Positions 1 through 10,940 of a DNA stretch of 64,000 nucleotides are shown piece by piece. Under the pieces are notes generated by a model. That model was not told the DNA's origin and ran no database searches. It was given only the letters and a program-made list of their open reading frames with translations. The stretch comes from Lineus longissimus (taxonomy: Eukaryota > Nemertea > Pilidiophora > Heteronemertea > Lineidae): positions 20,462,501-20,526,500 of the forward strand of contig NC_088311.1 of NCBI RefSeq assembly GCF_910592395.1, given 5' to 3'. Numbering within the stretch: position 1 is the first letter of the stretch; the number at the start of each line of letters is the position of its first letter. The translations under genes were made by a program, and so were the position numbers.

Positions 1-1480
1 TAGTTTGGACAGTTTTCCTGTCTTATGTCCAATTTGTGGTAAGTAAATCTCATCTTAAGATGTTTGTGTATCTCTCAAGTCAAGACAAGGGTTGGATGTT
101 GCTATTTATTCGTTTTTCTTCTGCAATGTTTTTTTTTAAAATGGGTAAAAACCACTCTTATTTTCTGGCTAGTAGAAAAGACAAAATTAATGATTGTTTT
201 GGCAGTGAAACAGTTAAACAAGGTCGAGAATGGTTTTTACTCGATTTTCTTAACATCGTCTTCTTACTTACAGGATGAAAAGCATCTAGCAGCCAGGCAT
301 GAAAACGATATGGTGTGTGTAAAAACTCAAGGACCAACCCAAAAAATAAAAACATTCACTGAGTAATTTGGATTATGTCGATAAGAACACTTGTTGGGCT
401 CTTTACACCCATGTTCAACACTAGTGATACTCAACTGAGTGTACAAAGAATGCATTTAGTATCTTTCGTAACAAATAATGTCAGTGTTGTTTTGAAGTGT
501 TTTGGAGCGTTGCCCGAGGATAATATTTAGTGCTGAATCTGACATTACCCATCTTGACCCTCAAGCGACCTGGACTTCGTTACACAGGTGTGGTAATAAC
601 AGACCGATTAACTCTGTGTATATTAACTCTGTGTATATCAGCCACCTGAAAGATGTGTTAATAATAATAGCCCATCTAATAGCCCATCTGCTCCTGCCTA
701 TTATCCCCCTCAGGCTCATCACTATGCGCCTCGTCGTTGTGAAATGTCACATATCCTGTCATTTTGCCGCTTGGCACAGCTGCAGAAAGTCCGGATCGAG
801 TTCCGCTGGTTGCGACTTTTCGTAGACTTACCGTTTGGCAGTTACTCCACTATGAACACTGGTCCTCCGTATGCTGTCGAAAGCTGTCACCATGGTGAAA
901 GTAGAATTTACCATGCTCCCATGGTAAATATTTCTCACCGTCCCATTTCACCATGGTGAAGTGCTGTCAATTTAGCATGGGTGAATTGTGGATTTACCAT
1001 GGTGAAATTGAGACCAATTTTTCGTAAGGGATGCTATATGTATAAACATCATTTTTTGTGTTGACCTCATATCCTAATGTCGATCATGGACAAGCCTCTG
1101 AGCGTCCAATTTCTCATCAGATTGACCTACGACCAATGTGATGGAGTCTACCAAGAGGACCTATCTGATCGCACTGGCATTGTTCAGAATCGGATCAGTC
1201 ACCCATGTGACATGACATGAGTCGATATCAAGGATGACCGAAAAGAGTCATGGGACAGGAAGCCAAGAATGTGACACAAAGGTTGTGGTCTGCCCGCAAA
1301 TGCACCCCTTGAAATACTTCCCTGAGTGCATATTCATGTATATAAAGGACATAATGCATATTTTTTTGGCGAAAGATTTCCAAGAATGAAAAACCATAAC
1401 AACTTTGTATAATTGATCAGAATTCATTATAAGAACAAAATAGCATTAAAGAAGGACTATAGGCCGGAGCAGTGGGGTTA
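1..1480. other. No gene recognised
   Basis: Short ATG-started frames occur on both strands, but none shows a domain, splice structure or family resemblance. The only structure seen is the CCATGG palindrome cluster listed separately. Confidence 0.5.
888..1010. repeat. Cluster of CACCATGGTG palindromes
   Basis: The palindrome TTCACCATGGTGAA and close variants occur several times within about 125 bases. Between them sits a perfect 9-bp hairpin at 907-928 (TTTACCATG, loop CTCC, CATGGTAAA). This looks like the subterminal part of a small repetitive element; no outer boundaries or target duplication were found. Confidence 0.5.
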
Positions 1481-1496
1481 AATTGGCCATCTTCGG

Positions 1497-2377
1497 GTGA
1501 CTAATATTCAATTAAAAATGCTCTCAAAAGACGAAAAGGAACGATTATTTATTAACATTTCCTGTCAACTATTCTCAAAACTTACTAAAAGTGGAATAGA
1601 CGGGAAAGTTTTCAAAGTCATAAAAAATATGTATGAAAATGCAAAATCTTGTGTTAGGTTAAACGAAAAGGACTCGGATTATTTTTTCTGTAACGTGGGA
1701 ATACGCCAGGGTGAAAATCTGGGCCCTTTTTTATTCGCCATATTCCTAAATGACATGGAGGACTTTTTCAAATAAACGAGTTAAGGCGCTTTCTTAAACT
1801 TTTCCTAATCCTCTATGCTGATGACAATGTTCTGTTTGCGGAGACACCAGAAGGACTTCAGAAGGCTCCAGACTGCCTAGGCGAATATTGTGACATCTGG
1901 AAGCTCAAAGTGAATACGGACAAAACAAAAATAATGATATTTTCAAGTAACAACAGGAAGAAAAAGAATCCACCGTTGTTTAAATTCAACGGAGACACCA
2001 TTGGAATTGTTGACTCATACACTTATCTTGAAATAAAATTCTTTAAAAACGGAAAATTCTACAAAGCCAGAAAACGAGCGAGTGATCAAGCCCAAAAAGC
2101 AATGTTCGCCTTATTGAAGAAGTGTCGCACACACAACCTACCAATTGATTTGCAATTACATGTACAGCCATTTGATACCGCAGTTATACCTGTTCTTCTC
2201 TATGGTTCTGAAATATGGGGCTACGAGGATAACAAAATAATAGAAACCATACAACTAAAATTCTTTAAATATATACTCGGACTTAAAAAAAGCACTCCCT
2301 CTGCCATTGTCTGCGGTGAACTAGGTCGCATGCCTGTGGAAATTTTAATTAAACAGGATGATAAACTACTGGGCTAA
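1497..2377 (+). pseudogene. LINE reverse transcriptase core, frameshifted
   Basis: Residues read from 1497 include the conserved IRQGENLGPFLFAIFLND stretch that precedes the catalytic palm. At about 1772 the coding sequence moves to another frame. There it continues with LYADDNVLFAETPEGLQ (the catalytic YADD box) and then KTKIMIFSSN, YTYLEIKFF and YGSEIWGYEDN, which are typical thumb/connection motifs of LINE RTs. The frame closes at 2377. In a live element this would be one frame, so the shift between 1772 and 1910 marks it as inactive. No endonuclease domain precedes it. Confidence 0.8.
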
Positions 2378-2858
2378 AATACTTAGTAGTGAGGACAATA
2401 AAATTAATAAAATTCTTTATTGGCCAGAGACCTCTATTAAAACCTGTGTACATTACATGTACATTGTTGTGCATAAGTTTTGGTAAAAAAAGTACATACA
2501 CATTGGACCAATCAATCTGCACAAAATGTTATATGTGTCAAGAAGAACCCTTTGCCAATAGCATAATAAAGTTTAAAAACATTCCAATACCGATTGCCTG
2601 AGAAAAAGAGATTTCCGTACACCATATCCATCAAAACGTCACTGGCGCATTGATATGGCCCTGTCAAAGTACAAGTTCTAAACTGACCAGTGAGACCACA
2701 TTTTCTTAAATATATTATCAAAAAGCATATTTCTGTGATGGCCTGACTCTGTAGATTAAGAATCAACAACAGATTGAGAATTAATTCCACTTTGGTCTAT
2801 CCCAGCCATGTATTTACCACAACTTGACATTTTGATAAGCTCTATGTGACTTCCGGTC

Positions 2859-3400
2859 GTGGATGAATACATGTCTCTGCCCTATTGTATAATGTTTAAC
2901 CTACATGAACAAAGACAATACGAATGGCCTTGGCTTACATATATCAAGGATACCCTCAACAGGTGTGGAATGGGCAACTTATGGCAAGGACAAAACGCTC
3001 AAAATAGAAAGTGGTTATCACGGGCAATCAAATTACGACTGAGTGACCAATTTCAACAAGGATGGCGCAACACGATTGACACCTCAGGTGGATTAGTGAA
3101 TTACATTTTAATAAAAGAAGACTTTGGGTTTGAAAAGTATTTAGACATTTTACCTCAAAAACTCTGCAAAACATGAGAAAATTCAGAACTAACAACCACA
3201 AATTACCGATTGAAGCGGAACGATATGAAGGTACGCCGAGGGCAGAAAGGAAATGCACAAAATGTAACAGCGATGTCATAGGTGACGCGTATCATTATCT
3301 AATGCAATGTTCCTTCTACGAAAATTCCAGAAGACAATATCTTCCAAGAAAATACTATGTTCGTCCAAATGTTATTAAATATAGAGAACTCTTGAATTAA
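2859..3400 (+). pseudogene. LINE ORF2 C-terminal region, two frames
   Basis: Two overlapping frames (2859-3176 and 3173-3400) together read like the C-terminus of a LINE ORF2. The first carries WLTYIKDTLNRCGMGNLW and FGFEKYLDILPQKLC. The second carries FRTNNHKLPIEAERY followed by a CTKCNS...YHYLMQC zinc-knuckle-like end. The frame change at about 3175 is a second inactivating lesion. The stop at 3398-3400 is directly followed by the foldback element. Confidence 0.7.
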
Positions 3401-3402
3401 GG

Positions 3403-3568
3403 AATTGAACCCGAGGCGGAGGACCTTGGTTGAGTTACCAAGACACTCGAGGGTGGAGCTAAAATACAGTCCAAACCCGAGCCGACAGGCGAGGGTTTGG
3501 ACGAAATTTTAGCTCCACCCGAGAGTGTCTTGGTAACTCAACCAAGGTCCGAAGCCGAGGGTTCAATT
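3403..3568. mobile_element. 166-bp snap-back (foldback) MITE
   Basis: The segment opens with AATTGAACCC and closes with GGGTTCAATT. The arms are near-perfect reverse complements over roughly 70-75 bases (for example ACCTTGGTTGAGTTACCAAG against CTTGGTAACTCAACCAAGGT), with a short GC-rich centre. No coding capacity. It lies inside the LINE remnant, just after the ORF2 stop, so it inserted into or next to the LINE. Confidence 0.85.
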
Positions 3569-4249
3569 TCTATTCTAAAATACCTCAAACTTAAAAAGAT
3601 AGGCCACGAAATAACTTGAATATGTGCGAATTTGGCAAATTCCATCCATCGCCTGCCCGGAGCGCCGGTAGCGCCGTTGTTTACATTATGTTACGGCAGC
3701 CCGTATAGGAAGTCCGGATCGGCTCGCTCAAGTGACGCTAAAATCCGCGCAAATGGGCTATTTGGAGCGTTTTTCTCAGCTAATATGTGTAGTGCTCATT
3801 AAAAAACTTAGGGTGGTTGATGCTTCCTTGGCTGATTTGTGTTTGAAGCAGTGTTTTGAGAGCCTCAAACTTCTGAAGTGAGCTGTGTGCATGGTTCCAC
3901 ATTTTAGTGCAACCCGAGGGAACTTTGGTAGAGCATCTTGGTTGCGTGTCCAAAACACTCCACTCTCAGAACGAGGCTTATGCATTTTCCATTTAAAAGT
4001 TGACTTTACGGTACCAAGGTATTTTAGAATTCAAAAGAAAAACGTCTACTAATGCAAGTAGCTAAATTTATAGGCGAAATTCTTGTCTACTAGTATATAT
4101 ATACTTCATGTATAATCATTTATCCGCTCTTGAACTAGTCTTATCATTTTGTACTGCTCTGTTCGAACTATCATGTAACAATATTGTATAACCTCCTCAT
4201 ACTATGTATATAGTCTTGGAGAATAAAGTTGAATTGAATTGAAAAAGAG

Positions 4250-7200
4250 TCTACTAAGTGACTATTTGATCAAAAATTATTTAAATGCATTCTGACAGCA
4301 ACTTCCGATACTGAATCAAAGGCTCTATAATGTTGCCTTACCTGTTTTCTCATACATGGCGGTACTCCGCTTCCTTTTCCATGAAAATAAGACGTTGAGC
4401 AGCCAGACCTGACCCCTTTTCACAAAACTTGAATGCACTTACTTTGGTTCTCACCGCCTCATGTAATGTCAGACACTATTAACAAAGTCCACTAGAAATG
4501 TTTTAGAAAGAACCAACAGATATGACAGAGAAAATAAGTGCATATATATTACCAAGCTGACAGCTGCCCAATTATCTTCCTACCGACAGCCGTTTCCATC
4601 AACAATTTGCATTGATTTACAAACTAAAGAATACTCTGTCCAGTCCCACTGATCATGCTGATGACCCTGGGGCGAAGACTACAGTTAGTGAGGTGGGTGA
4701 CAAGTTGGCAATGTGCTGCCAGAAGCTCAGGAACATTTTTTTCATGATATCCTGGGTTACTTCAAAAGTACAACAACGCTAGCAATGATGTACCCGTCCT
4801 ACTATCAGAGTGACTTAAATTCCAACGGTGCGGAGCACGTTCAGGTGGTGGGGGGAGGGGTGCAAAGATTTTCCCATGCCAGGCCATGTGCATGCTACAT
4901 GTATAAGAAATAACAAACATTGCATTTTTCTAATACAAAATAATACAAAATACAAATCATATCAAAAACGTTCAATGAAACAAGAGAAAACAAACTTGGG
5001 CGTGAGATTTACCTGACCAGAAGGATAATACCCCTGCTTTGCCACGCGCAGCCGGGTGTAGCACCACACTCAATGCTGATCTCTAATAATGATTTTGCAG
5101 TCCTGCTGGAAGCCATTTTTGTATAAAAAATCAATCTTACACGAGTTGTCCCTTTAAAGGACACCCCCCTAATCCAAAGAACAACTACAATACCCACTTG
5201 GGACTAAAATTATTGTCCTCATAGAGAGGATGTCCTGCTTATAGAGGTTTCCCCTAAGGGAGGTTCCACTGTACTGTCTCAAAAACACAGGTATGCAGTC
5301 TCATCAGATATATCGACAGGAAACATTTCATATGTCAGGCTATCAGAAGTCATAAGATATTGAAAAAACAAGGGTTTCAAAGATGGCACCTCGAGCCCTC
5401 AAAGTTCGAATTGCGATGGCTTTTTGTGTATCAAGTCATGTTCTCCACAACAAGTTTCAAATTTCTGAACACGAAAGGTGAGCATATAAAAGTTGGATTT
5501 TTAGCTCAGATGGGCATTTTCGGGAACTTTATTTGTGTTATTGCACATGATCATAGGGTCATCCTGCAATGAAATACCTCTATTGGCGACTTTGGGTAAT
5601 TTTATCTTGCCTGTCTAGCTGCTACCTATATGGTCCCTTTAATGATCGACGCCAAAAGATACATGTATATCTCTTGGCGTGCTCAGATATCACATAAGCT
5701 AAGGCATACAACAAGGAATTAAACAACCAGTCCTTTTCAACCTACAAAGCTGAGAGTGACATGCGGTTGCACGGTTTTGCTGTGACTGGTCACAAATGTG
5801 AAATATTCCATCACAGGCAAGTCAAGTAGGTTGTTCCTGTTAAGCATAGAACAGTGGCAATACGGCTGCATTCGACTCCCTGTTGGATCACCGTTCGAGA
5901 ACAAGCCAACGTGTTCCAGAGACGAGTCTTCTCCTATGATCAGGTTATTTTTTTGTTCTGACATCTTCTAATATAGGTACCCATAATCATTTGGTAATCG
6001 CACAGAAACAATGCATTTGAGGATCCCCAACTTTCCCTTTTCTGCTTCATTCGTTCATGCTTTGTTTTCTTCACACCGCAATAACCAAAGTGGTGTGATA
6101 TCCGCAAGCAAGAAAAGCGAACACGTTTTAGGGTATGCAACTCGGTGGAGAACATCTTTCTCTGTTCCAGAACAGGGAGTCGCATACAGCTATGGGAACA
6201 GGCAGAAATCCAGAGGTAAACTTTATCCGTTTTTGGTACAGGGCAGGAAGGTTTTAATTTAAGTTCAGGATTTGCTGCCTGCTTTTACTATTGCCAAGCA
6301 ATATTGCAGTCTTTCTTAGTGTGCGAATTTCTCTTTACGGCTACACTGTACAACCAGGCCTGTGTCTCTTATAAACCTGTCTGTCGTCTCATGTTCCTCC
6401 CTCATGCCAATCCACCGTCGTTGTGCGTATATCCATCCTTCACCGCCGATATCTCCCCCCTGATCGGCCGTCAGAAGGGCTGTTACTTTATCGGTAGTCT
6501 CCCTGCAATATACCTTCCTTTCCCACGCGTCCTCTGTCGCGACAACACTAACATTACGCTCACTCGTGGTTGTCGCACGAGACACGCACTAAAAGCCATC
6601 TTAATTGAATACCAGGTAACGGTTCCCGAGATGCTGACCCGACCCAAACGCACAGTGCATGTTGTATAGAAGAAGCTAAGGGTAACCTGATCCGGAGGTT
6701 GGCACTATCAATTTAGGCCTTGACGGTTCAGCGCTGAAAGTGTTTGACTGTGGATCGGCTGGTCACGGGTTCGACTCCCGGTGAATCTGCCGCACTTTTC
6801 TCTTTTTTTCTTCTTCCTTATCTTGTTATCTCATCAACCATACTGATGTCAACATTTTCATTAGTATCATTATCATACCCCGCATCCAAACTTATCAAAC
6901 TGCAGCACATACTGATTCCGGGCGTTCGAGTACTACCGACGATGGATCGAATCGGCTGCTGGTATTTTCGAGGATACATTGGAATTAGGGTATCCTGAGC
7001 TTCAGACCTTTTATGCTTCTTAATTCGTCATATCGAGAGGCGGAGGATATTGTAAACCACTGGTGCTTAGATGGTTAAAGGGGTACGCCGGTCGTTGACG
7101 TATATTTACTGTTTGGTCCAATCATATCTAGTTCCTACTTCTAACGCCAATCAACTCCAATAGTCAGTAGTCAAACGCTCGAGCGCTATCTGTATACAAT

Positions 7201-7440
7201 TGGTTTGTGTATAAGTTTTCCCGACCGCTGCAAGTTAGTTCAGTCCGACTTTGTGTTTTAAGGATGCGGGTTACTTTGTTGCCCGATGACCATCCTCCTC
7301 CCTCTGTACACAAGCTCGGTCAATAGTGTCGAATGTTGGCCTGTGCTTTAGGACGCCTGATGACCAATTAATTAGATGTTCGAGTGACCCTGCTCGTAGG
7401 GTCGGAGAAACGAACAGCGAACATTGACCCCGGATTTCCT
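4250..7440. other. No gene recognised; degenerate repeat fragments
   Basis: Frames here are short and unmotivated. A terminal fragment at about 5205-5272, read on the minus strand, begins CAGTGGAACCTC, matching the start of another fragment at 8563. A stretch at 5573-5640 (tacctctattggcgactttg onward) is about 80 percent similar by eye to 8690-8770. These are dispersed repeats, probably remains of pogo/Tigger-like elements judging only by the CAGTGGAACC end. Confidence 0.4.
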
Positions 7441-7444
7441 CAGG

Positions 7445-7531
7445 ATGGCTTTAGATGTAGACAAACTTGTTACTGATGGGAGTAATGCTGACAAAATCGG
7501 AGTGACTTATAAGCGTCTCGCCAGTTTATTT
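7445..7531 (+). CDS. First coding exon of an unidentified gene
   Basis: An ATG in good context (caggATGG) opens 29 sense codons (MALDVDKLVTDGSNADKIGV, then TYKRLASLF) that end exactly at a strong donor, gtaagt at 7532. The peptide is not low complexity and reads like a folded N-terminus; I do not recognise the family. The exon ends in phase 0. The next exon is not certain: candidates are a 22-nt piece at about 8273-8294 flanked by tttttcag and gtagtg, the repeat units from 8884, and the phase-0 frame at 28368-28439. If the gene is real, both large tandem arrays downstream lie in its introns or exons. Confidence 0.5.
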
Positions 7532-7894
7532 GTAAGTATAGATTAAACCAGTTAGGTTGCGGAAAATACTCGCCACATTTATCCGAGGACTTTATTTGAC
7601 ACGTGGCGGAAAACGACAGTGAAACCACCTGCTATGTTTCTGAATCGAGAAAGTCCTAATCCTAGTCAGCAGTGAAGGACATGGCAGATTCATCTTGACC
7701 ACAAAAGCTTTTGCATCTCCCAAGATCCGGTTATGGACCATGGGAAGGTTCAGGGAGTTGCAACTCCCTGAAAAGGGCGAGAAGGCGGCCAGTGCACGAT
7801 TCTGCTGACACGGCCTGTGGTCCAGCTGGACTTATGCTAATTGCTTTGATACCATCAAAAAATAATCGTCGCCCAAAAAGGCAAAAAAGCATTT

Positions 7895-7982
7895 AAAAGT
7901 TGCGCTTGGTAGGATTCGAACCCACAACACAGGTCATGCCAGTCTGACGCTCTATGCTCTGAGCTAACGCGCCACAACTGCT
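7895..7982 (-). repeat. tRNA-like SINE head
   Basis: On the minus strand an A-box-like TTAGCTCAGAGCATAGAGCG is followed at tRNA spacing by a perfect B box, GGGTTCGAATCC. The acceptor arms pair poorly and the anticodon arm is irregular, so a working tRNA is unlikely. A tRNA-derived SINE or tRNA pseudogene fits better. Confidence 0.5.
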
Positions 7983-8559
7983 GAAAGTTGTTCGACCACT
8001 TTGTGGAGTTTGATTTGCCCTTTCTTCGACGATTTGCGCATGTCCCTGCCATGATTAGCCCCTTTGCGCATAACCATGTCACGATTAGCCCATTTGCGCA
8101 TGTCTTTGGAATGGCACTGTGATGGCCAGGGCATTTTCAAATTGCGTGGTGAACAAACACTCCCGATTTCTCATGTTAGACCGTGTTGACGTTGTCAAAA
8201 AGTGTGATCAAATGTAAGTACGATGTTCTTTGTTACTGTTTATTAGGCGTATTTAGTCACTGTTGATTTTTCAGGCCGAAATATTATGTTCTAAAGGTAG
8301 TGCGGTGTATACCAATCAATACACTGCATGCATGCCTCGTGTTGTGGGTTCGAACCAAATAAGCGGAGATGTGCCGAAGGCTTCCATCTTTGACCTTGCA
8401 CCTCCACCGCATATTATTAATATCGTCTTTTATTGTTATGTTTTAGGTGACGTACCCGTAATAAACGTCTAAGCCATATTTCAGTTGAATAAAGACAATC
8501 CGCCACACTCATAACTTTTTCCCAGAGGCTTAGTTAATGAGGAACGCTTTCCATCCAAA

Positions 8560-8770
8560 TACAGTGGAACCTCTGTTGGCGAACACCTCTCTATTAAGGA
8601 CAACCTCTCTATTAAGGACACAAGTTTTGGTCCCAAAATTGGTCGTTTCCATTCAATTTGACCTCGTGAATCATTTCGACGTACTTTAAGATGTAAGAGG
8701 TTTTTATTGGCGGCTTTGTGTAACTATTTCTTGCCTGCCTAGCTGCTGCCTATATTCTCCCTTTAATATC
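8560..8770 (+). repeat. Pogo-like terminal fragment plus dispersed repeat
   Basis: Begins TACAGTGGAACCTCTGTTGG, then has two direct copies of a 'cctctctattaaggaca' motif. The 8690-8770 part resembles 5573-5640. The TA before CAGTGG would suit a pogo/mariner-type element, but no matching right end faces it within the window. Confidence 0.35.
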
Positions 8771-8859
8771 AACACCAGTCACTAGTGATGTTTCCTAAAC
8801 ACCAGACCGATTTAATTGTGGTTTGCACAGGGTTGTCATCAATCTTGTTGTCCATATAA

Positions 8860-10745
8860 GATTGTATTCTTCTGTCTTTGCAGACAGCTCTACTGCAAGA
8901 GCAGGCCTAGATTGTTGGTATCGGGAGGTTCTTCAACCGAAGGAGGGTCAAGTTTGGAGGCAAGCTACAAGGTTAGAATAGATATTAGTTTGTAAAGTGA
9001 AAAAGTTTGAAAGTTTGTGAAATTGTATCCTTCTATCTTTGCAGAAAGTTCTACTGGAAGAGCAGGCCTAGTGCAGGCAAAGATTTCTGGTATCGGGAGG
9101 TTCTTCAACCGAAGGAGGGTCTATTTTGGAGGCAAGCTACAAGGTTAGAATAGATATTAGTTTGTAAAGTGAAAAAGTTTGAAAGTTTATGAAATTGTAC
9201 CCTTCTATCTTTGCAGAAAGTTCTACTGGAAGAGCAGGCCTAGATATCTGGTATCGGGAGGTTCTTCAACCGAAGGAGGGTCTAGTTTGGAGGCAAGCTA
9301 CAAGGTAAGAATAGATATTAGTTTGTAAAGTGAAAAAGTTTGACAGTTGATGAGATTGTATCCTTCTATCTTTGCAGAAAGTTCTACTGGAAGAGCAGGC
9401 CTTGATTTTTGGTATCAGGAGGTTCTTCAACCGGAGGAGGGTCTAGTTTGGAGGCAAGCGACAAGGTTAGAATAGATATTAGTTTGTAAAGTGAAAAAGT
9501 TTGAAAGTTAATGAAATTGTATCCTTCTATCTTTGCAGAAAGTTCTACTGGAAGAGCAGGCCTAGATATCTGGTATCGGGAGGTTCTTCAACCGAAGGAG
9601 GGTCTAGTTTGGAGGCAAGCTACAAGGTAAGAATAGATATTAGTTTGTAAAGTGAAAAAGTTTGACAGTTGATGAGATTGTATCCTTCTATCTTTGCAGA
9701 AAGTTCTACTGGAAGAGCAGGCCTAGATTTTTGGTATCAGGAGGTTCTTCAACCGGAGGAGGGTCTAGTTTGGAGGCAAGCGACAAGGTTAGAATAGATA
9801 TTAGTTTGTAAAGTGAAAAAGTTTGAAAGTTAATGAAATTGTATCCTTCTATCTTTGCAGAAAGTTCTACTGGAAGAGCAGGCCTAGTGCAGGCAAAGAT
9901 TTCTGGTATCGGGAGGTTCTTCAACCGAAGGAGGGTCTATAGTTTGGAGGCAAGCTACAAGGTTAGAATAGATATTAGTTTGTAAAGTGAAAAAGTTTGA
10001 AAGTTTATGAAATTGTACCCTTCTATCTTTGCAGAAAGTTCTACTGGAAGAGCAGGCCTAGATATCTGGTATCGGGAGGTTCTTCAACCGAAGGAGGGTC
10101 TAGTTTGGAGGCAAGCTACAAGGTAAGAATAGATATTAGTTTGTAAAGTAAAAAAGTTTGACAGTTGATGAGATTGTATCCTTCTATCTTTGCAGAAAGT
10201 TCTACTGGAAGAGCAGGCCTAGATTTTTGGTATCAGGAGGTTCTTCAACCGGAGGAGGGTCTAGTTTGGAGGCAAGCGACAAGGTTAGAATAGATATTAG
10301 TTTGTAAAGTGAAAAAGTTTGAAAGTTAATGAAATTGTATCCTTCTATCTTTGCAGAAAGTTCTACTGGAAGAGCAGGCCTAGTGCAGGCAAAGATTTCT
10401 GGTATCGGGAGGTTCTTCAACCGAAGGAGGGTCTATAGTTTGGAGGCAAGCTACAAGGTTAGAATAGATATTAGTTTGTAAAGTGAAAAAGTTTGAAAGT
10501 TTGTGAAATTGTATCCTTCTATCTTTGCAGGCAGTTCAACTGGAAGTGCAGGCCTAGTGCAGGCAAAGATTTCTGGTATCGGGAGGTTCTTCAACCGGAG
10601 GAGGGTCTAGTTTGGAGGCAAGTCACAAGGTTAGAATAGATATTAGTTTGTAAAGTGAAAAAGTTTGACAGTTGATGAGATTGTTTTCTTCTATCTTTGC
10701 AGACAGTTCAACTGGAAGTGCAGGCCTAAATATCAGGTATCGGGA
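8860..10745 (+). repeat. About 12 tandem copies of a ~165-bp exon-like unit
   Basis: Each unit has a pyrimidine tract ending ctatctttgcag, a segment of 88, 99 or 101 bases, then CAAG followed by gttagaat or gtaagaat. Thus every copy has the form acceptor-exon-donor. Units start near 8884, 9050, 9220, 9380 and so on. A three-unit block also repeats: positions 9706-9924 and 10202-10420 encode the same 72-residue minus-strand frame, an offset of 496. The 99-base versions are frame-neutral (33 codons); the 88- and 101-base versions shift the frame. Either this is an array of duplicated small exons, now mostly dead, or a satellite that grew from an exon and its intron flanks. No family recognised. 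Confidence 0.8.
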
Positions 10746-10844
10746 GGTTTATCTTTAGAATCCTATTTTTAAATCCCACTTGCACGTTTTCTTTAGTAAT
10801 GACTTTTATTTTATCCTGTATTGATGTTTTAATGTTTTATCATA

Positions 10845-10895
10845 AATTGTAAAGCGCTTAGATGTATTAACAACGTTAAGCGCTATACAAATTTT

Positions 10896-10927
<32 letters not shown>

Positions 10928-10940
10928 TAATAATCAATAA
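10845..10940 (+). repeat. SINE/LINE 3' tail with AAT microsatellite
   Basis: The sequence TTGTAAAGCGCTTAG, a short spacer, AAGCGCTATACAAAT and then an ATA/AAT run at about 10897-10935 matches the general form of LINE-mobilised SINE tails seen in many animals (AGCGCT hairpin, short A/T-rich tail repeat). It sits exactly between the two large tandem arrays. Confidence 0.6.

Larger units (their letters stand above)
1488..4245 (+). mobile_element. Non-LTR retrotransposon (LINE) remnant
   Basis: Reverse transcriptase and C-terminal segments run in order on the + strand, broken by frameshifts and by unrelated sequence at about 2400-2850. A 166-bp foldback element sits at 3403-3568. The 3' end carries AATAAA at about 4222 followed by short TTGAA repeats at 4229-4243, the kind of short tandem tail that many LINEs use as their 3' terminus. 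The 5' half (endonuclease, ORF1) is absent. The layout suggests 5' truncation on insertion and later decay. Clade is uncertain; wording of the RT core is jockey/I-like. Confidence 0.75.

Noticed and set aside
6304-6669. Overlapping 121- and 89-codon frames on opposite strands
   Set aside because: No motif, no splice context, and both frames reflect the same GC-richer stretch; nothing distinguishes coding from noise.
6720-6790. Possible tRNA (GGGTTCGACTCCC B box)
   Set aside because: The T-arm is fair, but no proper acceptor pairing or D-arm could be found; probably a chance B box or SINE scrap.
7711-7896. 61-codon frame after the candidate first exon
   Set aside because: No acceptor in phase with 7531 and no family resemblance; ends in the SINE head.
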